From an uncultured Clostridia bacterium (GTDB lineage Bacteria; Bacillota; Clostridia; Christensenellales; Aristaeellaceae): a DNA stretch of 7,920 bases. A program made the translations under genes and the position numbers. Location of the stretch: contig CAKTXP010000107.1 in assembly GCA_934631055.1 (NCBI GenBank), positions 1-7,920 on the forward strand, given 5' to 3'. Under the pieces are notes generated by a model, which did no database searches, was not told the DNA's origin, and was given only the letters and a program-made list of their open reading frames with translations. Numbering within the stretch: the stretch's first letter is position 1; the number at the start of each line of letters is the position of its first letter. Of the stretch, positions 1-6,254 are shown in pieces.

Positions 1-33
1 TTTCATGGGGTTTCGTTTTTAACTTGATTCGTG

Positions 34-39
34 TATAAT
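34..39 (+). promoter_or_regulatory. Probable -10 box of the operon promoter
   Basis: A perfect TATAAT hexamer lies in an AT-rich stretch and would start transcription near base 46, about 50 bases before the first gene. At the normal 16-18 base spacing the -35 region (around 10-17) is poor, matching TTGACA at only about two positions. TTGATT at 24-29 is closer to consensus but is only 4 bases from the -10 box, so it cannot be the partner. There is no properly placed extended TG motif. The promoter is therefore either weak or activator-dependent, or the hexamer is fortuitous in AT-rich DNA. It is supported by position: all later gene junctions are too tight to hold another promoter. Confidence 0.5.
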
Positions 40-63
40 AAGAAATGCGAAACTCAGTTTGAC

Positions 64-94
64 GAAGGGAGCGCGCCTTTGGGCGCGTAAGGAT
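64..94 (+). promoter_or_regulatory. Split ribosome binding site with an intervening GC hairpin
   Basis: A Shine-Dalgarno-like GAAGGGAG (64-71) is 23 bases from the ATG at 95, too far for normal initiation. The bases between hold a hairpin: CGCGCC (72-77), loop TTTG (78-81), GGCGCG (82-87), with a possible extra G-U pair (71/88). If the hairpin forms, only 7 unpaired bases (88-94) separate the Shine-Dalgarno from the start, which is ideal spacing. The same arrangement is known from phage T4 genes 25 and 38. A second, weaker AAGG (89-92) lies only 2 bases before the ATG. Folding and function are inferred. Confidence 0.45.
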
Positions 95-685
95 ATGTTT
101 ATTCCCAATGAATATGGGCTTTTTTCGATGCCTACGCTTGAAACGAAAAGGCTCATCCTTCGCCGGATCGCCATGCGCGACGCGAAGGATGTTTTTGCGT
201 ACAGCCGCGACGAGGAGGTTGCCCGCCATGTACTCTGGTCGGCACAGAAGGATCTGAGCGAGGCCAAGGATTACTGCAAATACATGATGCGCCGGTATCG
301 GGCGGATGAACCCAGCAGCTGGGGGATTATCGACAAGCGGACGGATCGTCTGGTCGGAACCATCGGCTATATGGATTACAGCGTGGACAACGCCAGCGTG
401 GAGCTGGGGTATTCGCTGGCACGCTGGCTTTGGAACGGCGGATACATGACCGAAGCGCTTGCCCGCGTCATCGACTATACGTTTGACGCGATGGATGTCA
501 ACCGCATTGAAGCTCAGCATGAGCTGGACAATCCTGCATCCGGCCGGGTGATGGAAAAATGCGGCATGCGCAAAGAGGGCGTGCTGCGCCAGAGGCTGTA
601 TAACAAAGGACAATTCGTCGATGTGGCGCTGTATGCGATTCTGCGTGACGATCCCAGACCGAAGACACAAGGAGGAAAACCATGA
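95..685 (+). CDS. GNAT N-acetyltransferase, RimJ/RimL type
   Basis: This 196-residue protein belongs to the GNAT superfamily, which moves an acetyl group from acetyl-CoA to an amine; the substrate here is unknown. The family pattern is clear in order: LETKRLILRRI (about 15-25) opening the fold, SWGIIDKRTDRLVGTIGY (75-92) as the central strands, SVELGYSLARWLWNGGYMTEAL (101-122) forming the acetyl-CoA pyrophosphate loop, and NPASGRVMEKCGMRKEGVLR (146-165), the usual C-terminal signature. The loop reads NGGY rather than the more common GxGxA form, but it is in the right place. The start at 95 gives the NEYG...LETKR beginning that I recall from clostridial relatives; ATG 128 (185 residues) is possible but has no ribosome binding site. 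The last codons contain the AAGGAGG of the next gene and the stop overlaps its ATG. RimJ/RimL-type enzymes include ribosomal-protein acetylases and many small-molecule acetylases, so no gene symbol is given. Confidence 0.9.
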   Translation: MFIPNEYGLFSMPTLETKRLILRRIAMRDAKDVFAYSRDEEVARHVLWSAQKDLSEAKDYCKYMMRRYRADEPSSWGIIDKRTDRLVGTIGYMDYSVDNASVELGYSLARWLWNGGYMTEALARVIDYTFDAMDVNRIEAQHELDNPASGRVMEKCGMRKEGVLRQRLYNKGQFVDVALYAILRDDPRPKTQGGKP

Positions 686-1479
686 TCAAGCTCATCGCCT
701 GCGATATGGACGGAACACTGCTGGACAGCCACAAGCGCCTGCCCGTGGATTTTCCGGAGGTTCTCGCCGCGCTCAAAGAGAAGGGCGTGCTTTTCGCTGT
801 TGCAAGCGGCAGACAATATGCGGCGCTTCGGCGGGATTTTGAACCCTATATCGAGGATGTTCTGTTTATCTGCGAAAACGGCGCGCTGGTCATGCAGCGG
901 GATGAACGCCTGCTCATCGACCCGCTCGATCCGCGTGACTTGTATGATATCGTAACGGCGACGCGGGAACTGCGGGGCGTATATCCCGTTGTCTGCCGCG
1001 CGGGGGTGGCGCTCATTGAAAAGACGGCTTCGCCGGAGTTTATCCGAAACACCTGCATGTATTACCCCAGCGTTCAGGTCGTGGACGATTTGACGGAATA
1101 CTGCAATTTGGGCGACGTATGCAAAGTGGCGTTTTACGACGAATACGACGCGCAGACGCACGAGCTTCCGGAGCTGCAAAAGAAGCTTGCGCCTAAACTA
1201 GCGGTCATCCTTTCCGGCGAACACTGGGTGGATGTGATGAAGCCCGGCGTCAACAAGGGCGGCGCGATGCGCGGCGTTCAGGAAAAGCTGGGCATTACGC
1301 CGGAAGAGTGCATGGCATTCGGCGATTATCTGAATGACTGCGAACTGCTGGAGGCAGTCGGAGAAAGCTATGCGATGGAGAATGCGCATCCGGAACTCAA
1401 GAAGCTCGCGCGCCATATCGCGCCGAGCAACGATGAGGACGGCGTGATGCGGGTGATTCGCGCACACTTTGGGCTGTGA
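682..1479 (+). CDS. Cof-type HAD-superfamily phosphatase
   Basis: This 265-residue cytosolic protein has every HAD motif. Motif I is DMDGTLLD (8-15), with nucleophile Asp8 and acid/base Asp10. Motif II is ASGR (41-44). The Cof-typical ENGA follows at 65-68. Motif III is the lysine in NKGGA (Lys192). Motif IV is GDYLND (214-219), whose aspartates bind Mg2+. SNDEDGV (249-255) near the C-terminus is also typical of the group. The region between motifs II and III (roughly 85-185) is the C2-type cap that selects the substrate. The length is normal. Such enzymes usually dephosphorylate sugar phosphates, flavin or PLP-type phosphates, often loosely, so the substrate cannot be named. The start is fixed by AAGGAGG at 669-675, six bases ahead of an ATG that overlaps the previous stop by four bases (ATGA). 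It may supply or recycle a phosphorylated sugar for the membrane enzymes downstream, or only share the transcript. Confidence 0.95.
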   Translation: MIKLIACDMDGTLLDSHKRLPVDFPEVLAALKEKGVLFAVASGRQYAALRRDFEPYIEDVLFICENGALVMQRDERLLIDPLDPRDLYDIVTATRELRGVYPVVCRAGVALIEKTASPEFIRNTCMYYPSVQVVDDLTEYCNLGDVCKVAFYDEYDAQTHELPELQKKLAPKLAVILSGEHWVDVMKPGVNKGGAMRGVQEKLGITPEECMAFGDYLNDCELLEAVGESYAMENAHPELKKLARHIAPSNDEDGVMRVIRAHFGL

Positions 1480-1482
1480 GCG

Positions 1483-1487
1483 GGAGG
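1483..1487 (+). promoter_or_regulatory. Ribosome binding site deciding the start at 1494
   Basis: GGAGG lies six bases before ATG 1494. An in-frame GTG at 1476 overlaps the HAD stop codon (GTGA) but has no purine-rich sequence upstream, so the ATG is the better start. Confidence 0.8.
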
Positions 1488-1493
1488 AAAGCG

Positions 1494-3284
1494 ATGACGA
1501 TTCAATTGCCGAGATTGAGAATGATCGCTCTCTGCGGCGTGGCGGCTGCTGCGGCGGCTTCCGCAATCGGCGGATATTTTCCCTTTGGCGGAGCGGCGGT
1601 GATGATCGCCTGCTGGATGCTGTTCATCGGGGCGATTGCCGTTAAACCGCGGAGCAGAGAGGTCTGGATCGGCGCGATTCCGGCGGCAATCTTTGCCGTT
1701 GGGCGGACGGTCGGCTACTCTTATGAAACCCTGGATTCCTATGGGCTGCTGCTCAAAAATGCAAAGACGCTGCTGTCGGGCGGCGCGGCGATGGCGGCGA
1801 TGTTTGCGGCGGCGCTTTGCGCCGTTTTGCTGTTGACCCGCTTTCTGGAAGCCGTCGGAGAACAGGTCTGCACGGAGGAAGAGGAAACGCCCGCAGGAAG
1901 AAAAAAACTGTTCTGGGCATGCGCCGCGCTGATCTTTGCCGGGTCGATTCCGTATCTGATTTTGTATGCGCCGGGGCTTAATATTTTCGATACGCATGAC
2001 CAGATCCTGCAATTTTTCGGCTATCCGAGTTATATCGGCGACGGAAGCGCGCTCAGCGACCACCATCCCGTGTTTTTAACGCTGGTGTACGGCGGGTTTA
2101 TGAAGCTGGGGCTTTGGATGGGGGACGCGAATCTTGGACAGCTGCTGTACAGCCTGCTGAGCATGGCGGCGCTGGCGCTGTGCTGGGCGTATGCGCTCTG
2201 TGCGCTTCGGGATCGGGGGCTTGGGCGCGGCGCTGTGCTGGGCATTGCGCTGTTTATTGCGCTGTATCCCGTGCTGGCGCTGTATGCGTTTAACATGTGC
2301 AAGGATATCAGCGCAGAGCCGTTTGTGCTGCTGTATCTGACGATGATGCTGAAGCTGCACTGGACGGATGGACGGGCGGCAGAGAGCGTCCGGTTCTGCA
2401 TGGGGTTGTTTGTCTGCTCGCTGCTCATGATGATGATGCGCAAACCGGCGATGTACGCGCTTTGCTTTGCGGCGGTCTTTATGCTGATTCGTTACCGCGG
2501 CGTTCGGGTGCGGCTGGCGGCGTCGGCGCTGGGCGCGGTTGCGGTATTTGCGGGAATGTATAATGGCGTGATCCTGCCCGCGTGCGGGGTGATACCGGGG
2601 GAAACGCGGGAGATGCTCTCCATTCCGTTTCAGCAGACGGCGCGATATCTGATCACCTATCCGGACGATGTGACGGAAGAGGAAATGCAGGCGGTCTCCA
2701 ACATGCTGGACGTCGAGCATGCGGTTCAGAATTACGATCCGCGGCTGGCGGATGCCGTTAAGGACACGAGCAACCCTGAGCTGAACGGGGAGGTTCTTTC
2801 GCCCTATCTTCGGGCATGGCTGAGCATGGGCCTGCGCCATCCGGGCGTGTACATTGACGCATGGCTGAACATGATCTACGGCTATTTCTATCCGTCGGAG
2901 AGCAACACCATCGTCTGCCTGACGCTGAATTCGCCGGATCAGGGCGGCGTGGAGCTGACGCAGAATGAAGCGCTTGCAGAGAAGCGGCAGGCGGTGTTCA
3001 ACTGGATCTACTTTATTCTCAGACGGATACCGGTCGTCGGCGGGCTGTTCTATGTGGATGCGATCACATGGGCGTTCCTGCTGCTGCTGGCGATGGCAGT
3101 CAGAAAAGATGGAATCGGCGGAGCGGTACCGTATATGTTCTTTGTCGGCACGCTGGGCATCTGCATGCTTTCGCCAAAGAGCGGAGAGATACGCTATCTG
3201 ATGCCCATCCTTTACGCGCTGCCGGTCATGCTGGGCGCGACGCTTTTGCCGGAAAACAGGCAGGGGAGAGAGAAAACGCCATGA
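1494..3284 (+). CDS. Polytopic membrane protein, DUF6020-like (possible GT-C fold)
   Basis: A 596-residue protein with about a dozen hydrophobic segments, the first at roughly 10-30. After a variable N-terminal part (charged cytoplasmic stretch about 122-138), a conserved-looking core begins at LYAPGLNIFDTHDQILQFFG (157-176) and continues with SDHHPVFLTLVYGGFMKLG (188-206), NMCKDISAEPF (267-277), RKPAMYAL (316-323), IPFQQTARYL (377-386) and EIRYLMPI (565-572). A long soluble section, about 370-500, is probably extracytoplasmic. I recognise this layout as that of DUF6020 proteins of Clostridia, whose biochemical role is not established; I cannot confirm this by search. The acidic residues just after a membrane segment (Asp166, Asp169) and the late Arg-Tyr resemble the plan of GT-C glycosyltransferases, and the three neighbours are of that type, so a lipid-linked sugar transferase or polymer-handling role is inferred. 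The stop overlaps the next ATG by four bases. It ends in a short hydrophilic tail. Confidence 0.85.
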   Translation: MTIQLPRLRMIALCGVAAAAAASAIGGYFPFGGAAVMIACWMLFIGAIAVKPRSREVWIGAIPAAIFAVGRTVGYSYETLDSYGLLLKNAKTLLSGGAAMAAMFAAALCAVLLLTRFLEAVGEQVCTEEEETPAGRKKLFWACAALIFAGSIPYLILYAPGLNIFDTHDQILQFFGYPSYIGDGSALSDHHPVFLTLVYGGFMKLGLWMGDANLGQLLYSLLSMAALALCWAYALCALRDRGLGRGAVLGIALFIALYPVLALYAFNMCKDISAEPFVLLYLTMMLKLHWTDGRAAESVRFCMGLFVCSLLMMMMRKPAMYALCFAAVFMLIRYRGVRVRLAASALGAVAVFAGMYNGVILPACGVIPGETREMLSIPFQQTARYLITYPDDVTEEEMQAVSNMLDVEHAVQNYDPRLADAVKDTSNPELNGEVLSPYLRAWLSMGLRHPGVYIDAWLNMIYGYFYPSESNTIVCLTLNSPDQGGVELTQNEALAEKRQAVFNWIYFILRRIPVVGGLFYVDAITWAFLLLLAMAVRKDGIGGAVPYMFFVGTLGICMLSPKSGEIRYLMPILYALPVMLGATLLPENRQGREKTP

Positions 3285-4741
3285 AGAAAAAGCGGATGGA
3301 GATCGTGCTGAGCGCAGGGCTTGCGCTGGCGTTTTCGCTCGTCTTTTACGCGTTCAACACGCCTCTGGGCGCGAGCATCGGAAGTGATAACGCCATGTAT
3401 CTGACGCTGGGAACGGCGCTGGCAAACGGATATGCGCCGTATACCCAGATATTCGACCACAAAGGTCCGCTGCTTTATCTTTTGCAGGCGGTTCCGCAGA
3501 TCCTTTCCGGCGGGTACAGCACGCTGGCGGTGTTCATTCAGGAAGCGGTCGTGCTGTTTGCCTGTCTGATGGTCTTGTGCGCTATGGCGCGGGAAATGGG
3601 CGTCAGCGCATGGGGCGTACAGCTGTTCTATCTGGCGCTCATCTGCTCGCTGACGGGCGGCGGAAACCTGACGGAGGAATATACGAGCCTGCCGACGCTG
3701 CTTGCGCTGTATACGGCGCTTCGGGCGTTTGGCGGGGAAGAGCCGAAAGAGAAGCTGTTTGCTCCCGCAATGCTGATGGGCGCCTGCGCGACGGCGGCGT
3801 TCATGCTGCGCGCAAATAACGCGATGCCCGTCGGCACGCTGGTCTTTGTGCTGGCGCTGGGACTGGCGTTTACACGCCGGTTTGCGCTGCTGGGTCAGTG
3901 TGCGGCAGGGTTTGCGCTGGGCATGCTGATAGTCGGCGCGCCGATTTTATTGTGGCTGTGGGCGGAAGGCTCGCTTTCCGCGGCATGGTACGGCGCGATC
4001 GTTCACAACATGATGTACACGGAGACGGGCGACGGAAGCCGCGCTGCCATGCTGCTGACGAGCGGTTATGGTCATGCGGCGCTGCTGATGGCGGCGGTAT
4101 CCTGCGCGGGCGCATGGGTGATGATGAAAAAGCGGCATGCGCCGCTGCTTGGCGCGGCGATGGTCGCCGCCGCTGCTGCCGGAGGGGCGGCGGCGTTCCT
4201 GTCCCACAAGTTTTATGACCATTACCTGATCCTCGGTGCGCCGCTGGCGGCGCTGGGCATGGCGTCGATCCTTTCCACGCTGTCCAAGCCGCGCATTCGG
4301 CAGGCAGGCTTGTGTGTGCTGACGGTTTGCTGCGGGCTGTGGCTGGGCGTACAGGGCGTAAAAACGAACGAATGGCGTCTTTCCGAAAGGCAGGATCTCA
4401 AACAATTCACGCAGGACGCGCAGACGCTGATGGCGCAAGTGCCGCAAGACGAGCGCGGGCATTTCATGGCGTACCGCGTCGAGCCGAGATGGTATGTGGC
4501 GGCGGAGGCTCTGCCGTGCATGCGGTTCTACTTCTTGCAGGAGATCCTGGCGCAGGCGGATCCGGCGGTGATGGACGAGATCGTCGCGACGTTTGAAAGC
4601 GATCCGCCGCACTGGCTGGTCATCTATTACAACCGGGAATTTTATCCGCCGTATGACGCGCGCGTGGCGGAAATTTTTGAGACAAAGTATGAATTTGTGG
4701 ACGCCGCGGGACAGTATCAGCTCCTGCGGCTGAAGGAGTAA
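3281..4741 (+). CDS. GT39/ArnT-like integral membrane glycosyltransferase
   Basis: A 486-residue membrane protein that starts with a positive MKKKR and a first membrane helix (about 8-24). The next loop contains GSDNAMY (34-40), ANGYAPYTQIFDHKGPLLYLLQA (48-70), then GGNLTEEY (127-134), MLRANNAM (175-182) and FYDHYLILGAPLAALG (311-326). The early Asp36 after helix 1 is where GT-C enzymes keep the catalytic base, and the DHKGP loop is typical of clostridial proteins annotated as glycosyltransferase family 39. About ten membrane helices end near 360 and are followed by a soluble C-terminal domain (about 365-486), probably outside the cell, as in ArnT and PMT relatives. By family it would transfer a sugar from a polyprenyl-phosphate donor; donor and acceptor are unknown. 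An open frame continues upstream to 3068, but that part overlaps the previous gene and reads as an Arg/Gly/Ala-rich out-of-frame peptide. ATG 3281 has a purine-rich AGGGGAG (3262-3268) upstream, somewhat distant, and likely depends on coupling through the ATGA overlap. Confidence 0.85.
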   Translation: MKKKRMEIVLSAGLALAFSLVFYAFNTPLGASIGSDNAMYLTLGTALANGYAPYTQIFDHKGPLLYLLQAVPQILSGGYSTLAVFIQEAVVLFACLMVLCAMAREMGVSAWGVQLFYLALICSLTGGGNLTEEYTSLPTLLALYTALRAFGGEEPKEKLFAPAMLMGACATAAFMLRANNAMPVGTLVFVLALGLAFTRRFALLGQCAAGFALGMLIVGAPILLWLWAEGSLSAAWYGAIVHNMMYTETGDGSRAAMLLTSGYGHAALLMAAVSCAGAWVMMKKRHAPLLGAAMVAAAAAGGAAAFLSHKFYDHYLILGAPLAALGMASILSTLSKPRIRQAGLCVLTVCCGLWLGVQGVKTNEWRLSERQDLKQFTQDAQTLMAQVPQDERGHFMAYRVEPRWYVAAEALPCMRFYFLQEILAQADPAVMDEIVATFESDPPHWLVIYYNREFYPPYDARVAEIFETKYEFVDAAGQYQLLRLKE

Positions 4742-4745
4742 AGGC

Positions 4746-6254
4746 ATGAAGGATATCCGTCCCGCGCTGTTGAGAACGGGCATGGGCTGTTTCGCGTTTA
4801 CGGCGGGAATCAGCTTGCTCAACGTTCTTTTTCTGCCGTATGCGCGCGCCAACTACGGCTATTCGGCGGCGGTCACGCTGGGTGTTTATGCCGTTTCGCT
4901 GGGCGCGCTGATTCTGGCGGGGCGAAGCGTCGGGCGCATGGAGGAAGAGAAAGCGGAGCGCGCCGCCAAAGCGCTTGCGCCGGTCTTTCTGGCGGCGCTG
5001 TTCATGGTTCAGCTCGTTGTGGGTTACTGGATGGAATATACGCCCAGCGGCGACAATTTCATGCTTTACAACGGTTCGCAGATGCTTGCCCGTGACGGCA
5101 GTTTTGACGCGTATCCGGACTTTGGCTTATACCTGAGCCGCTTCTCCAATCAGTGGGGGTTTCTGCTGATGCTGACGGCGCTGTTTCGGGCGCTTGGCGT
5201 GCTGGGCGTGACGCAATTCTTCTTTCCGTTGGTGGTCTTGCAGGCAGGACTGTATGTGCTGGGCATGCGCTCGGCGCTGCGCATTGCCCGGCGGCTGGGC
5301 GGCGCGCGGGCGGAGATCCTGACGGTCATGATGCTGGCGGTCTGTCTGCCGCTGGTTCTGGCGGCGGGCGTGCTGTACACGGACACGTTTTCTCTGCCGT
5401 TCATTCTGATGGCGCTTGACCTCGCGCTGTGCGCGCGGGATGCCGGGACGGCAAAGGGACAGATCGGCTATGCCGCTGTCTGCGGCGCAGTGACGCTCAT
5501 CGGATGCCAGATCAAGATGACGGTGCTGATCGCGCTGATCGCGGCGGGAATCATCTGGCTGATGGCGATGAAGCCGATGCGGTCAGTCGTTTCCATTGCG
5601 CTCTGCGGCGCGATGATATTTGCGGGAACGACGGCGGTGAAAGGCTACATGCTGGGGCATGTACTCGACCCGAAGGTCTACGCGCAGGAGCATACGCCGG
5701 TCATCCACTGGGTGATGATGTCCATCCCTACGAGCGACAACCCTTACGGAGGCTCGACGGGCGATTACGGCATCACATGGGGCATGATGGACGAGGGCGC
5801 GACGCATGAAGAGGTCATGGAATCCATCTACACCCGAATGAAGGACCGCATTTATACGCTTCGCTATCCCGACAGGCTGATGACTGCCGCACTGCGCAAG
5901 AATTCCGCGTTCATGGGCGACGGAACATTCGGCATGACGGAGATGCTCGACGACGGACCGGTGAGGGAGAACGCGATATCGGCGTTCGTGCTGGAGGGCA
6001 GACCGTTTTACCGGGGTTACAGCGCGGTATGCACGGGCATCTGGATGGCGCAGTGGACGCTGGCGCTGCTGGCGTGCATCCGGGACATTCGGAAGTGGGA
6101 AACGGACGCCGCGATGCTGTATATCGCGGTATTCGGCGTGACGCTGTTCCTGATGCTCTGGGAAGCGCGCGGGCGCTATCTCTTTGGATTTGTGCCGGCG
6201 GCGCTGCTGCTTGCCGCGCGCGGCGCGCTGCCGCAGAGGGGAGAAAGAGGATGA
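4746..6254 (+). CDS. GT-C-like integral membrane glycosyltransferase, first tandem paralogue
   Basis: A 502-residue polytopic protein. Two N-terminal helices (about 10-30, 42-58) and a charged loop with EEEKAERAAK (67-76) precede the core. Landmarks are Asp103 in TPSGDNFMLYNGSQML, SNQWGFLLML (134-143), the cytoplasmic-looking RIARRLGGARAE (179-190), GVLYTDTFSLPF (208-219), GCQIKMT (253-259), HWVMMSIP (321-328), RYPDRLM (373-379), GDGTFG (391-396) and EARGRYLF (473-480). The early Asp in the first large outer loop, followed by an N-x-G stretch and YTD between helices, matches the general plan of GT-C / PMT_2 proteins that use polyprenyl-phosphate sugars. Specificity cannot be predicted. It is clearly related to the next gene. 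GAAGGAG (4732-4738) sits seven bases from the ATG and only four bases separate it from the previous stop. Its own stop overlaps the next start (ATGA). Confidence 0.85.
   Translation: MKDIRPALLRTGMGCFAFTAGISLLNVLFLPYARANYGYSAAVTLGVYAVSLGALILAGRSVGRMEEEKAERAAKALAPVFLAALFMVQLVVGYWMEYTPSGDNFMLYNGSQMLARDGSFDAYPDFGLYLSRFSNQWGFLLMLTALFRALGVLGVTQFFFPLVVLQAGLYVLGMRSALRIARRLGGARAEILTVMMLAVCLPLVLAAGVLYTDTFSLPFILMALDLALCARDAGTAKGQIGYAAVCGAVTLIGCQIKMTVLIALIAAGIIWLMAMKPMRSVVSIALCGAMIFAGTTAVKGYMLGHVLDPKVYAQEHTPVIHWVMMSIPTSDNPYGGSTGDYGITWGMMDEGATHEEVMESIYTRMKDRIYTLRYPDRLMTAALRKNSAFMGDGTFGMTEMLDDGPVRENAISAFVLEGRPFYRGYSAVCTGIWMAQWTLALLACIRDIRKWETDAAMLYIAVFGVTLFLMLWEARGRYLFGFVPAALLLAARGALPQRGERG

Noticed and set aside
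1..20. Terminator of an upstream gene (T-run at 16-20)
   Set aside because: A T-run is present, but too little sequence lies to the left to show a stem.
59..94. TTG start for the GNAT gene
   Set aside because: No ribosome binding site precedes base 59, and the added residues do not belong to the GNAT fold.
514..1179. 221-codon minus-strand frame
   Set aside because: Antisense to the GNAT and HAD genes, whose catalytic motifs are unambiguous.
1368..2066. 232-codon minus-strand frame across the HAD/membrane-protein junction
   Set aside because: It spans two sense genes and reads as Arg/His-rich sequence with no motifs; the plus-strand genes explain the region.
2076..2840. 254-codon open frame on the minus strand
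   Set aside because: Same nature: Arg/Gln/His-rich peptide opposite the DUF6020-like gene, with no family features.
3068..3280. N-terminal extension of the GT39-like gene
   Set aside because: It would overlap the preceding gene by more than 200 bases and encodes Arg/Gly/Ala-rich out-of-frame sequence. ATG 3281 gives a normal membrane-protein start.
3947..4852. 301-codon open frame on the minus strand
   Set aside because: It is antisense to a well-supported membrane gene; its translation is rich in Arg, His, Gln and Pro without any recognisable domain, as expected from the shadow of GC3-biased coding.
6029..6250. N-terminal extension of the last gene
   Set aside because: It overlaps the preceding paralogue out of frame, has low-complexity Ala/Arg content, and the start at 6251 has a good ribosome binding site and lines up with the paralogue.
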